This document shows positions 1 through 7,801 of a stretch of 23,989 nt of DNA, in pieces; within the stretch, counting starts at the first letter, position 1, and each line of letters begins with the position of its first letter. The DNA lies in NCBI GenBank assembly GCA_903904545.1, contig CAIVDB010000019.1:1-23989 (forward strand), given 5' to 3'. A model generated the notes under the pieces. It searched no databases. It was not told where the DNA came from and worked only from the letters and a program-made list of their open reading frames with translations. Both the position numbers and the translations under genes were made by a program. Source of the stretch: an uncultured bacterium. GTDB lineage: Bacteria > Patescibacteria > JAEDAM01 > Absconditabacterales > Absconditicoccaceae.

Positions 1-1297
1 CATCTCAGCCAAGATAATGTTCTTTATCATCTCTCCTAAGAGAAAGTCTTACTCGATATCCATCCAGCATATGCATAGTCGAATAAAATTCTTTTATAAT
101 TTTGACTATAGTCACTACTTCTTGATGAATTTGACTAACACGACAAAAGAGATGTCCATCATCTTGAGTAATAGACCTTACACGAGCAAGACCTGAAAGC
201 TGACCTGCTTTTTCATCACGGTATACTGTAGCAGGTTCGAAATATCTAATAGGCATATCACGATACGAGAATTGATTATCTGCAAAAATCTGCATATGAT
301 GAGGACAATTCATTGGTTTCAAAAAGAAATCTTCATTCGATGTTCCTCCATGCACCTTAAACATATCTTCCAAATAATGCCCGGCATGTCAGGAAGTCTT
401 ATATAAATCTTCCTTGGCTAAGTGAGGAGACCAAACTCTACTATAGCCCCTATCTCTATGAAGAAACCACAAGAAATCTTCCAGTTCTTTACGGATAATA
501 GCTCCATTGGGTTGGAATAATGGCAATCAAGAACCGACCAAATCAGAAATAGTAAAAATTTTTAACTTTTGTCCCAACACTCTATGATCACGTTTCTTTG
601 CTTCTTCCATCATCAACTGATAGGCCTTGAGTTCATCTTTACATCCAAAAGCAAGTCCATAAATTCTGGTCATCATAGGATTTTTTTCATTTCCTCTCCA
701 GTAAGCACCAGCAATCTTTTCACACACAAAAGCATCTGCATCGACTTCTTTAGAAGTCTCTACATGAGGACCTTCACACATATCTAAGAACGTGATGAAA
801 CGAGTTCAAAATTCAGAATTCAGAATTCAGAGTTGGTGTACATAGCTGGTAAGTTTCTCGTATTTTTCTACATATCCTGGTTTGGTATCTTTAAGAAGTC
901 TTTCCTTCGCCTCAGTAGGGATAGTATTGATATAAAATGAGAAATTAGTTTCTCCATTAGCTTGGAATTCATCCATCAATTCAACCTTGAATGCCTCTCC
1001 CATCATATCTACGATCTCTTTCGCTTGAGTATAATCGACATCGATACGGTGGAAGGATTGATTTTCTTTGATGATTCATTGCATCTTTTTGGTAAGCTCC
1101 TTAAGGTGTTCTTCCTTAAATTCCACTCCTTCAGAGAAGATGAAATCATAATAAAATCAGACATCAATTGCAGGACCAATACCTAATCTTGCAGAAGGAT
1201 CGATAGTTCTTTGGACTGCTTGAGCTAGAATATGCGCAAGCGAATGACGTTGCTTATAGAGCATTTCATCATCGTGATTGTGTTCATGGCTACACAT
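1..1297 (-). CDS. thrS: threonyl-tRNA synthetase, 3' end cut by the window edge
   Basis: ThrRS charges tRNA-Thr with threonine in the cytoplasm. About 432 codons are present; the C-terminal part of the catalytic core and the anticodon-binding domain lie beyond base 1. The N-terminal TGS domain is absent: the protein starts almost directly in the editing domain, with HSLAH (H18, H22) and CEGPH (C174, H178) forming the HxxxH / CxxxH quartet. The class II core follows, with GAIIRKELEDF, KTSGHAGHY, MNCPHH and the motif 2 stretch RVRSITQDDGHLFC. In-frame TGA codons (for example 527-529, 388-390, 5-7) lie in GSGLP, TSGH and LGGD, where the family has Gly. I chose the ATG at 1297 because it is just upstream of the RHSLAH start of the editing domain; no Shine-Dalgarno sequence precedes it. 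It lies 52 bp downstream of the four-helix-bundle gene, under the threonine attenuator. A 7-bp repeat array runs through the codons just before CEGPH. Confidence 0.97.
804..831. repeat. period-7 tandem array inside thrS
   Basis: Four 7-bp units: GTTCAAA followed by three copies of ATTCAGA. On the thrS strand they are translated without a frame break as part of LGILNSEFGT, with two TGA codons read as Gly. The segment sits in a variable stretch just before the conserved FLDMCEGPH. Its pattern matches the intergenic 7-bp arrays elsewhere in the window. Confidence 0.85.
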
Positions 1298-1304
1298 GGG
1301 AAAG

Positions 1305-1344
1305 AGTTAATGTTAAAAGTTTAATGATTAATGTATAATGATGG
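1305..1344. repeat. degenerate period-7 array between the four-helix-bundle gene and thrS
   Basis: The gap reads as degenerate 7-mers of the type GTTAATG / TTTAATG / ATTAATG / TATAATG. The 12-mer AATGTATAATGA recurs in the 13.8-kb gap. Confidence 0.6.
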
Positions 1345-1349
1345 ATTTT

Positions 1350-1703
1350 TTATATATTAGCCTGGGCTGTTTTTGTGATTGCAGTAATGATTTTCATAAT
1401 TTCTTCAACGTCCACAAGATAATTCGTGCAATCATGATAAGTAAGGTCGCTTTCTTGAAGTAATTTAAGCCAATACATTGTCTCTCTGCTTTCCTTAGAG
1501 GCAATACTCATTTTATTGATAAAATCTTTCTTTGTTGGTGATGCTGTAGCTTCGTAAACATTAGCTCATATACTCGTGCCACTTCTCAATAACTGCTTAG
1601 AGAGTACATATTCTCATTCCGCTTTCAATATCTTATAAAGTGAGATAATTTTTAAAGAAAATTTGAAAGACTTATCCAAGATAATATTTTCAGTTTTCAT
1701 CAT
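1350..1703 (-). CDS. four-helix-bundle protein (S23 / 23S rRNA intervening-sequence protein family)
   Basis: A 117-residue all-helical protein. It contains the family signature LLRSGTSIGANVYEA, in which the second Gly is a TGA codon, followed by KKDFINKMSIASKESRETMYWLKLL, abbreviated here as KDFINKMSIASKES...YWLKLL, which is the helix-3 pattern of the TIGR02436/S23 family. Members fold as a four-helix bundle and form pentamers; some are encoded in intervening sequences of 23S rRNA genes, and their biochemical role is not settled. The start is ATGATG at 1703 or 1700, with no Shine-Dalgarno sequence; the stop is TAA. It is the first gene after the threonine attenuator and precedes thrS, so it should share that transcript. 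Its position between leader and synthetase suggests a later insertion into a thrS operon, which is an inference. Confidence 0.93.
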
Positions 1704-1762
1704 ATACGATTTAAAAACTAAAAGACTCCAACACTAAGCATTAAGAATTCAAAATTCCATTC

Positions 1763-1791
1763 AAAAAAATCCCACCAGAAGTGTGGTAGGA
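1763..1791 (-). terminator. intrinsic terminator of the threonine attenuator
   Basis: On the minus strand, TCCTACCA (1791-1784) pairs with TGGTGGGA (1777-1770) around a 6-nt loop: an 8-bp stem with one G-U pair. Seven T residues follow (1769-1763). It lies 60 bp before the first structural gene, so it can only be a premature terminator. Confidence 0.88.
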
Positions 1792-1828
1792 GATATAGAT
1801 GCAGAATAACAACTAAAAACTCCTACCA

Positions 1829-1876
1829 TTAGATGGTTATCGTAGTAGTCGTGGTGGTTGTTATCATTAGAATCAT
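1829..1876 (-). CDS. threonine leader peptide (attenuator ORF)
   Basis: Fifteen codons from ATG 1876 to TAA 1829: MILMITTTTTTTITI. Eight of 15 residues are Thr, seven of them consecutive, using ACA, ACC, ACC, ACG, ACT, ACT and ACG, so all four Thr codons and thus every Thr-tRNA isoacceptor are sampled. Ile and Met make up most of the rest, as in enterobacterial ThrL. The stop codon directly precedes the antiterminator strand, and a terminator follows about 40 nt later. There is no Shine-Dalgarno sequence. An internal ATG at codon 4 is an alternative start. Too short to be a functional protein; it is a sensor of Thr-tRNA charging. Confidence 0.92.
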   Translation of the reverse strand: MILMITTTTTTTITI

Positions 1877-1902
1877 GAGAAATATGACATATAAACAAAG
1901 AT

Positions 1903-1930
1903 ATAATACTCTTTTTTCACAAGAAAGCAA
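1903..1930 (-). promoter_or_regulatory. probable promoter of the threonine leader/thrS operon
   Basis: On the minus strand, TTGCTT (1930-1925), a 16-bp spacer and TATTAT (1908-1903). Transcription would begin roughly 20 nt before the leader-peptide ATG, as expected for an attenuator. The match to consensus is only moderate. Confidence 0.55.
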
Positions 1931-1945
1931 GAAAAGATAGAAAAA

Positions 1946-2878
1946 TTACTTCAAACCTGCATGTTTTCTTTTGTAGATAAGATAGAGAACAAATGAAATA
2001 AATAAAGCAACAGCAACATTTTCTACAGGTCATACACGAGGTACTTTAGTAATGGTTGGCTTGGGAGTTGTGGGAGTGGTAGGTGTAGGAGCAGGAGTAA
2101 TACCCGTTACGTTAAAGGTATAACGCTTTTCTCTTCCTCCATTATTTGGCATAAAATTGATGATATGTTCTCCATTTCTTGCGAGAGTAAATTCATATCT
2201 TTCAGTAGACATAGAGACAGTAGTTAGTTTATTGAAAACATTCGCTGTAGGATCCCACAAAAAGATATCTACCTTATCAGAACCATCTACATTGATCCAT
2301 GTAAGTGTAGCTTTGTTTCCATTTATTGTATGACTTACATTAGCAAGATTCATATCAGAACCAGCACTACCATGAGTTGGTTCAGCATAAACACCCTCTC
2401 ATGAAGTAGAATCTCAAAGTTTAATCCAAAGTTCATTAGAAATCTGACCAATAATATTATTTTGGTCTTTAGGGATAATAAAAACATAATACACCTTATT
2501 AGGATCCAAGAGATCTCCACTTGCAGTAAGTTCCATAGTAAGGTTTCCATTAACTACAGGAAAATCAAAGTTTTTATCTTTAGATTGTTCCAAAAGAGAC
2601 GGATTTTCCAAAATTTTTGCAAGAGAATATTCACTATAAGAAACTGTATATTTTTTAATTCTATTACCAAGCTCATCCTGGATAGGAGGAGAACTAAAAA
2701 CTACTTTAGCAGGAGTAATTTGCGTGACTGATATTTTCTGAGAAAGAGTATATCCGAAAGGAATACTATCAGACAAGGTATCCATCCAGCTCCATAAATC
2801 TCCACTAGCAGCACTTGCCACACCTATAAGAAGAAGTACAGACAAAGTTATCCTAGAAAACCAAGAAAATATCTTCAT
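1946..2878 (-). CDS. secreted Fn3-like surface protein with C-terminal membrane anchor
   Basis: 310 residues. An N-terminal signal peptide (MKIFSWFSRITLSVLLLIGV, then ASAASG) is followed by two beta-rich segments that look like fibronectin type III folds (around 45-155, with KKYTVSYSEYSLAKI, and 175-265, with KVDIFLWDPTANVF). A Pro/Thr-rich linker (TPAPTPTTPTTPKPT) leads to GPVEN, a hydrophobic helix and a basic tail (YKRKHAGLK). This three-part C terminus resembles a sorting/anchor signal. In-frame TGA-Gly codons lie at 2414, around 2400 and at 2030; under the standard code the gene would fall apart into three ORFs. The protein is probably held in the envelope facing outward, with the Pro/Thr linker spanning the surface layer. 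Substrate or partner is unknown. It ends 16 bp before the thr-leader promoter and is a separate unit. Confidence 0.85.
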
Positions 2879-3020
2879 ACACTAAAGATAATAAATAAAA
2901 AATCTTATAATGTATACTAAATTTTAAAGACAATGCAAATACTTTTGTAAGAGAAAACAAAAGCAGAATTGACTACTCCAACAAAACATATACAGAAATA
3001 AGATTTTATTTACAAAACAT

Positions 3021-3806
3021 ATGAAAAAAGTTTACAAAGAAATTTTGTCTATGAATATTTGCAAAATAAAATTTTATCTATATACTTTATCCATCATCTC
3101 TATTTTTATCTTTAGCAATAAACTAATGACCGAAACAAAAACAAATGCAGCTCCTCAGGGAGAAAAGACCACAACAGCAAAAACAGTCAAAACAGTCTCA
3201 AAATCCAGTACTTCAAAAGTTTCCAAAGAAGAAGCACTCAAAAAACATCAACAAATGGTCCAATTCGTACAAAACGTACTCAGTGAAATGGAATCTGATA
3301 TCAAGAGAATGCATATGGTGCTCAACCAACTTGCAAAATTCGATCCAGAAAATCCAGACACATGGGAAGAGACAAATAAAGACAGCAACAAAACAATGGC
3401 AGATACAGAACTCAAAACATATAACGAAGAGAATGCTCAGGTTATAGAAGGAAAATTTGATGGATATTTTATGATGGGATCTGATCAAAAAAAATATCCC
3501 GTACCATTGAATTATTCAAGCAAAACTAAATTAGTAGCAGGAGATATTTTGAAACTCAAGATCTTAGAAGACGGAAAATTCATCTACAAACTTATCCAAC
3601 CTGTAGAAAGAAAGCATATTAGAGCAATCCTTTCTCAGACAGAAGACAACAAATTCGTTGCATTGTCTGATGATGGAAAATCATATTTCCTCAATCAAGC
3701 AGCCGTAACTTTCTTCAAAGGAAAGGCAGGTGATGAACTCTACATTCTCGTAAACGAAAAAGAAGACATGGCCTTCGCAGCAATCGAAGCAATTATAAAG
3801 AAATAA
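3021..3806 (+). CDS. membrane-anchored conserved hypothetical protein
   Basis: 261 residues with no TGA codons. One hydrophobic helix (around 17-35, FYLYTLSIISIFIF) acts as a signal anchor. It is followed by a Lys/Thr/Ser-rich linker (44-70), a helical segment (around 71-105, KKHQQMVQFVQNVLSEMESD) and a beta-rich C-terminal domain with VIEGKFDGYFMMG, KKYPVPLNYSSKTKLVAGD and YKLIQPVERKHIRAIL. I do not recognise a named family; the C-terminal part resembles small beta-barrel domains seen in other Patescibacteria hypothetical proteins, a weak recollection. An alternative start at codon 11 (MNICKIKF) would keep the anchor. It is divergent from the 2878 gene and followed directly by a strong terminator, so it is probably monocistronic. 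Confidence 0.8.
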   Translation: MKKVYKEILSMNICKIKFYLYTLSIISIFIFSNKLMTETKTNAAPQGEKTTTAKTVKTVSKSSTSKVSKEEALKKHQQMVQFVQNVLSEMESDIKRMHMVLNQLAKFDPENPDTWEETNKDSNKTMADTELKTYNEENAQVIEGKFDGYFMMGSDQKKYPVPLNYSSKTKLVAGDILKLKILEDGKFIYKLIQPVERKHIRAILSQTEDNKFVALSDDGKSYFLNQAAVTFFKGKAGDELYILVNEKEDMAFAAIEAIIKK

Positions 3807-3827
3807 TTTTTAAAAAATATTTTCAAA

Positions 3828-3856
3828 GAAAGGAAGCCAATCGGCTTCTTTTTTTT
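3828..3856 (+). terminator. intrinsic terminator after the 3021-3806 gene
   Basis: GAAGCC (3833-3838), loop AATC, GGCTTC (3843-3848), then a run of eight or more T. A-T pairs extend the stem outward. It lies about 25 bp after the stop codon. Confidence 0.93.
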
Positions 3857-3923
3857 CTTATTTTTGTCCTTTTTTTTCTATTTTTAATTAAATACAATAC
3901 CAACAAAGACTACAACCACAACA

Positions 3924-4330
3924 ATTGTCATTCCGGTGATATCTCCCGCCTAGGCGGGATGCGACCGGAATCTTAATGGAGAACAATTATTTCATTACCA
4001 AGAAATTTATGAAACACTATTACGTTTACATTCTAGCAAGCAGAAAGATCGGAGTCCTTTATATATGAGTAACTAATAACATAATAAGAAGGATTCGAGA
4101 GCATCAAGATAGAATCAATAGGTGATTCACAAAAAAGTATCGAGTGAAAAAATTAGTGTATTATGAAAGACGGGTAGACATAAATGAAGCCATAATTCGT
4201 GAAAAACAACTTAAAAAATGGAAAAGACAACGAAAGATAAATCTTATAAAGAAGGAAAATCCTAATTGGGAGGATTTGTCCATTAAATTCATAAGATTCC
4301 GGCCGCAAAACTTAACGCCGGAATGACAAT
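3924..4330 (+). mobile_element. 407-bp element with hairpin ends carrying a GIY-YIG nuclease
   Basis: A perfect 13-bp terminal inverted repeat, ATTGTCATTCCGG (3924-3936) and CCGGAATGACAAT (4318-4330), bounds the element. Each end also folds on itself. At the left, ATTCCGGT (3930-3937) pairs with ACCGGAAT (3964-3971) around the perfect palindrome CCCGCCTAGGCGGG (3945-3958). At the right, ATTCCGGC (4296-4303) pairs with GCCGGAAT (4317-4324). The only gene is the GIY-YIG ORF, whose last codons and stop region run through the right-end hairpin. There is no transposase. The layout recalls REP/RAYT-type palindromic elements with the nuclease of a different family. No target-site duplication is evident. 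Confidence 0.75.
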
Positions 4331-4332
4331 AA
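4009..4332 (+). CDS. GIY-YIG nuclease-domain protein
   Basis: 107 residues of the small UvrC-type GIY-YIG endonuclease family. YYVYILASRK (4-13) supplies the GIY-equivalent strand, and LYIGVTNN (17-24) is the YIG motif, with Gly20 encoded by TGA. RRIREHQ (28-34) holds the catalytic Arg; GFTKKY and KLVYYE follow; EAIIREKQLKKWKR (around 64-77) holds the metal-binding Glu. The start ATG at 4009 gives the usual short lead-in. The final TGA at 4324 is read as Gly, and TAA at 4330-4332 ends the gene within the right-end inverted repeat. Small stand-alone members of this family are often found beside palindromic repeats and are suspected, though not proven here, to help them spread. Confidence 0.93.
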
Positions 4333-4372
4333 GCATGGTAGGGAATTTTACTCTTCACTTTTTCTACACACC

Positions 4373-5077
4373 ATGTACTCTAAACTCTTAAACCGATTAC
4401 TCCCCTCTCACTGCATTACCTGTTCAGCTCAGGGAGCATATTTATGTAAAACATGTAAAAAAAGACTGAATCCACATCCAGAGATTTGCCCGTATTGTCA
4501 CAGATTTTCTCCAGATTACACGAGTTGCTTCGACTGCAAGACAAACAAAGAAAACTATCTAGAGGGAATTCTTATTCCCTTCACCTACCAAGAGGAAATG
4601 AAACGCATTATTTTGAAAGTAAAATATTTCCATAAGAAAGATATGGTCAATTTTTTGGCAGAAAGACTCGCCTTAGCGATACAAGCAAATCAGACACTTA
4701 TGACACAAATAGACAAAGGAAGGACAGTCATTACCTATGTCCCCTCCCATCGATACAGAAGAATTTTTATCAAAGGCTATAACCAATCTCAATTACTAGC
4801 AAGAGCAGTAGCCAAACAAACACATATCTCTTGTCTATCAATACTCAAAAAGAGAAAAAATACCAAATCACAAGCACAATTAAATAAAGTCCAAAGAAAT
4901 AAGAATCTAGAAAATGCATTTCAATTATATACACAGCTAGAAGGCAATGAAACTATCATGATAGTAGATGATGTTACCACAACAGGAGCAACACTCAATA
5001 CTTTAGCAAAAACAATCAAATCTAGCTATCCAAAGACTAAGATACGGGGAATTGTGCTCTGTAGACATAGGGGATAA
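4373..5077 (+). CDS. comF: ComF family phosphoribosyltransferase-like protein
   Basis: 234 residues, the full length of the ComF family, and no TGA codons. An N-terminal zinc ribbon has Cys pairs C14/C17, C25/C28, C39/C42 and C52/C55. The type I PRTase domain follows, with YVPSHRYRRIFIKGYNQSQL and the PRPP loop IMIVDDVTTTGAT (around 195-207). In naturally competent bacteria ComF acts in the cytoplasm during uptake of single-stranded DNA; its enzymatic reaction is not established. Patescibacteria commonly keep com/type IV pilus genes for DNA uptake, and pilin-like genes are present in this window at 9-13.7 kb. The start ATG at 4373 follows ACACACC, with no Shine-Dalgarno sequence. It lies 40 bp downstream of the GIY-YIG element and may be transcribed through it. 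Confidence 0.95.
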   Translation: MYSKLLNRLLPSHCITCSAQGAYLCKTCKKRLNPHPEICPYCHRFSPDYTSCFDCKTNKENYLEGILIPFTYQEEMKRIILKVKYFHKKDMVNFLAERLALAIQANQTLMTQIDKGRTVITYVPSHRYRRIFIKGYNQSQLLARAVAKQTHISCLSILKKRKNTKSQAQLNKVQRNKNLENAFQLYTQLEGNETIMIVDDVTTTGATLNTLAKTIKSSYPKTKIRGIVLCRHRG

Positions 5078-5103
5078 GCCAAATAAAAATTAAGTCCATT
5101 TTT

Positions 5104-5131
5104 TTGACAAAAAAGAAGTTCTGAGTATAAT
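5104..5131 (+). promoter_or_regulatory. consensus sigma-70 type promoter for the 5230 gene
   Basis: A perfect TTGACA (5104-5109), a 16-bp spacer and a perfect TATAAT (5126-5131). The 5' leader of about 90 nt would contain the whole 7-bp repeat array. Confidence 0.9.
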
Positions 5132-5140
5132 TGAATAAAA

Positions 5141-5189
5141 GCGTAAAGCATAAAGCGTAAAGCATAAAGCTTGAAGCATGAAGTTAGAA
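5141..5189. repeat. period-7 tandem array in the 5' leader of the 5230 gene
   Basis: Seven consecutive 7-mers: GCGTAAA, GCATAAA, GCGTAAA, GCATAAA, GCTTGAA, GCATGAA, GTTAGAA. They start 10 bp after the -10 box, so they would be transcribed. AATTCCCTTTATACT (5203-5217) follows and recurs after the 13.9-kb array. Confidence 0.92.
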
Positions 5190-5229
5190 TAACCAATATA
5201 CCAATTCCCTTTATACTTTATACTATACT

Positions 5230-6771
5230 ATGGCAATCACCGATGGAACACAAGTAAGCATGAGTTGAGGAAAACCAATAACTCCTCAGACACCAAATAC
5301 ACAACCAGAGATCAAAATAAATCTCAATTTTGATGAACAAAAAAAGGAAGTACCAGAAGAGAAACCAAGCCTAGAAATACCACAAAATTCGGAAATGAAA
5401 CCAGAAGAAATCATTCTTACAGGAATAAAAACAAATGAAACTCTTCCGGTAAGTGAGCCACCTGCATTTCTAAAAATAGATCCTATACAAGAAACAGCTA
5501 AAGAAACAGCTAAAGAAACAAAAGTCATAGAAACACAACAAGAGATAAAAGAAGAGACACAAGTACAACAGACAAACGATCGATTAGTGCAAGAAGATGC
5601 TTTAGTACAAAAAACAGAAAAAACAGCAGGTATAGAAATCATTCCACAAGAAACACAGAAAATAAGTAATCCAGAAGCCAATACGATTTCTGAAACGGAA
5701 AAAATCTCAGACCAAATAGAGATAAAAAAACAAGATCCACTACCAGAAGACATGCCAAATATCACACAAAACATGCCAAATATCACACAAAACATGCCAA
5801 ATATGGACTTACAAGCAGACATGAAAATTATCCAAAATCTTACTACAGAAAGCAAAAAAACCGTAGAAGATGCAGCTCCAGTAATTCAAAAAACAGAAAA
5901 CCAAACGGAACAACAAACAAACACACTAAATCTAGATACCTTACTCCAAAGTACGCCTCAACAATGAGGAGAACAGCAAGCAGTAGTACAGCAAGCAGTA
6001 GTACAACAAACACCGATAGAAGTAGTACAACAACAAGTTCCCCCAAACCCCATCCCATTTCTTACAGAAGAAAAGAAGACAAAAGGAACTAAGATATTAC
6101 TTTTTGTACTCCTATTTGTATCCCTATGAGCAGTAGTTTTCTTTGTTCTCAAGACAATGTATCCCGTGGAGATGGCTTGATTTATTTCATTTCCTACAGA
6201 AACGGTACAAACACCTATCATAGAGGAACCCTTGATAGCAAGTGGCAATATAGAAGAACAAAATATGAGCGGCGATGTTTTGAGCGGAGAAATACTTTCT
6301 GGAAGCATACTAAATAGTACACAAGAGCAAAAAGAGGGCACAGGACAACACGGTAGCGCAGACGATACAATGTTTAATGATTTAGAAGATCTATCTACAG
6401 AAGTAAATAACGCTCCAGATAGCCTTATCAATAAATTACACCTATTTATGGAGCAAGGATCAGCTATCTTCGAAAAAGCAAAAACAGAAAATGACAAAAT
6501 AGGAATGAAATTTTGAGGATATATAAGAAACAAAGCAACAAGTTTGGCAAATAGTCTTGAAAGTGGAGAACAATTGGATACACAGATGGTACAAAATTAC
6601 CTTGCACAATTTTCTGGATATTTATCTCAACTCCAACCACAAGCAAATGAAACAAATACTCAATGATCAGCCGAAGTTTCTCCATCGCTCTCATGAGACA
6701 CCCCAGCCGATATCCTCTCTGGACAAGGAAGTGACTTCTGAAACACAACAGGGATTTTCCAAACACAATAA
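5230..6771 (+). CDS. long repetitive single-pass membrane protein, function unknown
   Basis: 513 residues under table 25; the standard code would break it at many TGA codons (for example in MSGGKP, SLGAVV, FGGYI and TQGSAE). Residues 1-285 are low-complexity, rich in Gln, Glu, Thr, Pro and Lys, with internal repeats: ETAKETAKET, three NMPNI units joined by TQ, and QAVVQQAVVQQ. One transmembrane helix (around 286-308, ILLFVLLFVSLGAVVFFVL) is followed by a Ser/Gly/Glu-rich extracytoplasmic part and an amphipathic helical stretch (ESGEQLDTQMVQNYLAQFSG). I do not recognise a family. The topology suggests a cytoplasmic disordered arm and an external domain, or the reverse. The start at 5230 gives MAITDGTQ and has no Shine-Dalgarno sequence. 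TAA at 6769-6771 ends it just before the recombinase gene. Confidence 0.82.
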
Positions 6772-6805
6772 AAAGATTTTTTTTTCGAAAACCAAAGAAT
6801 CTAAA

Positions 6806-7687
6806 GTGCTCAGTGCACTTATTGATAAATTTATGTTTTATCTCAAATACGAAAAAAACGTCAGTCCCAAGACGATAGAGAACTATAGTCTCTGGCTCAA
6901 CAGACTCGTAGAATTTTTGGGAGACGTAGAGATACAGACTATCAACCGCATGCAGATCCTAGAATACAGAATGGCACTCAACACAGAAGGACTCGGCATA
7001 AAAACTATAAACTATCACATCGTAGCCATCAGAGCATTTCTCAAATTTCTCCTCAAAAACGATATTGATTGTATCAGTCCAGACAAATTAGAACTCGCAA
7101 AGACACCCCCAAGAGAAGTGAGTTTTCTTGACGAAGAAGAAATAGACGCAATACTCAAGGCTCCAGAAGGAGAAACTAAAAATAGTGTCCAACAAGCAAG
7201 AGATATTGCAATTCTTCAGTTCCTTTATGGAACAGGACTCAGAGTTTCCGAACTTGTCGCTTTACAAAAAAAAGACATCAAAATAGATTCTAATCAATTC
7301 TACGTTATCGGAAAAGGGTCTAAAATGAGAGCAATCTTCGCAACTAAACAAGCAAGGAAAGCGCTAGAAAATTATCTTAAACAAAGAAATGAAGACAGTT
7401 TATACCTTTTCACAAGCCTCTCAGGCAACAGTCTAGGAAACGCTCTAAGCAAAAATGCTGTCGAAGAAATTGTAAAAAAATACGCCCAAAGAGCAGGGAT
7501 CAAAAAAAGAGTAACTCCTCATACCCTCAGACATAGCTTCGCTACAAGTTTAATAAAAAAATGAGCAGATATCAGAGCAGTACAGACACTCCTCGGCCAC
7601 TCCTCTATCACCACTACACAAATTTATACTCATATCGATGACAGACATCTCAAAAGGGTTCATGATCTCCTGGAAGAAAACGAATAG
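6806..7687 (+). CDS. tyrosine recombinase, XerC/XerD type
   Basis: A site-specific recombinase of the Xer/phage-integrase family, probably resolving chromosome dimers. The SAM-like N-terminal core-binding domain reads [18 protein letters not shown]. The catalytic residues are Arg in [10 protein letters not shown], Lys in [10 protein letters not shown], HxxR in [11 protein letters not shown], His in [10 protein letters not shown] and the nucleophile Tyr in QIYTHID. A TGA at 7562-7564 (Gly of KKGADIRAV) splits the gene under the standard code; TAG at 7685-7687 ends it. Start choice is uncertain: GTG at 6806 gives a normal family N terminus without overlap. In-frame ATGs at 6557 and 6647 would overlap 125-215 bp of convincing coding sequence of the upstream gene, and ATG 6833 would clip the first helix. 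No attachment site or phage genes are nearby. Confidence 0.93.
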
Positions 7688-7801
7688 AGAGTCTATTAAC
7701 GAATAAAAAAACCTCAACCAAAATTGCAGAAAAAAAAATTCTGAATATACTTAGAGAGAGATGTTTTGGCAAAAACCGATTTATAAATGACTCTATGTAA
7801 A

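Larger units (their letters stand above)
1763..1876 (-). promoter_or_regulatory. threonine-responsive transcription attenuator of the S23-thrS operon
   Basis: The parts appear in order on the minus strand. The Thr-rich leader peptide ORF covers 1876-1829. ACCAT (1837-1833) can pair with ATGGT (1829-1825), a 1:2 hairpin overlapping the leader stop. TGGTAGGAG (1828-1820) is a perfect 9-nt complement of CTCCTACCA (1792-1784), forming the 2:3 antiterminator. The same CTCCTACCA forms the 3:4 terminator with TGGTGGG (1777-1771) plus a T7 tract. This is the thr/his/trp-operon logic: a ribosome stalled at Thr codons leaves 2:3 free to form and transcription continues; a ribosome that reaches the stop codon covers region 2 and the terminator forms. 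The regulatory reading is inferred from this arrangement. Confidence 0.9.

Noticed and set aside
1700..1900. T-box leader upstream of thrS
   Set aside because: No T-box bulge sequence or specifier-loop architecture is visible; the Thr-codon ORF with 1:2, 2:3 and 3:4 pairings explains the region better.
6557..6805. Upstream ATG starts (6557, 6647) for the recombinase
   Set aside because: They overlap convincing coding sequence of the preceding gene and add residues not found in Xer proteins.
6806..7687. Prophage or integrative element around the tyrosine recombinase
   Set aside because: No phage genes, tRNA target or att-like direct repeats are seen; a chromosomal Xer role is simpler.
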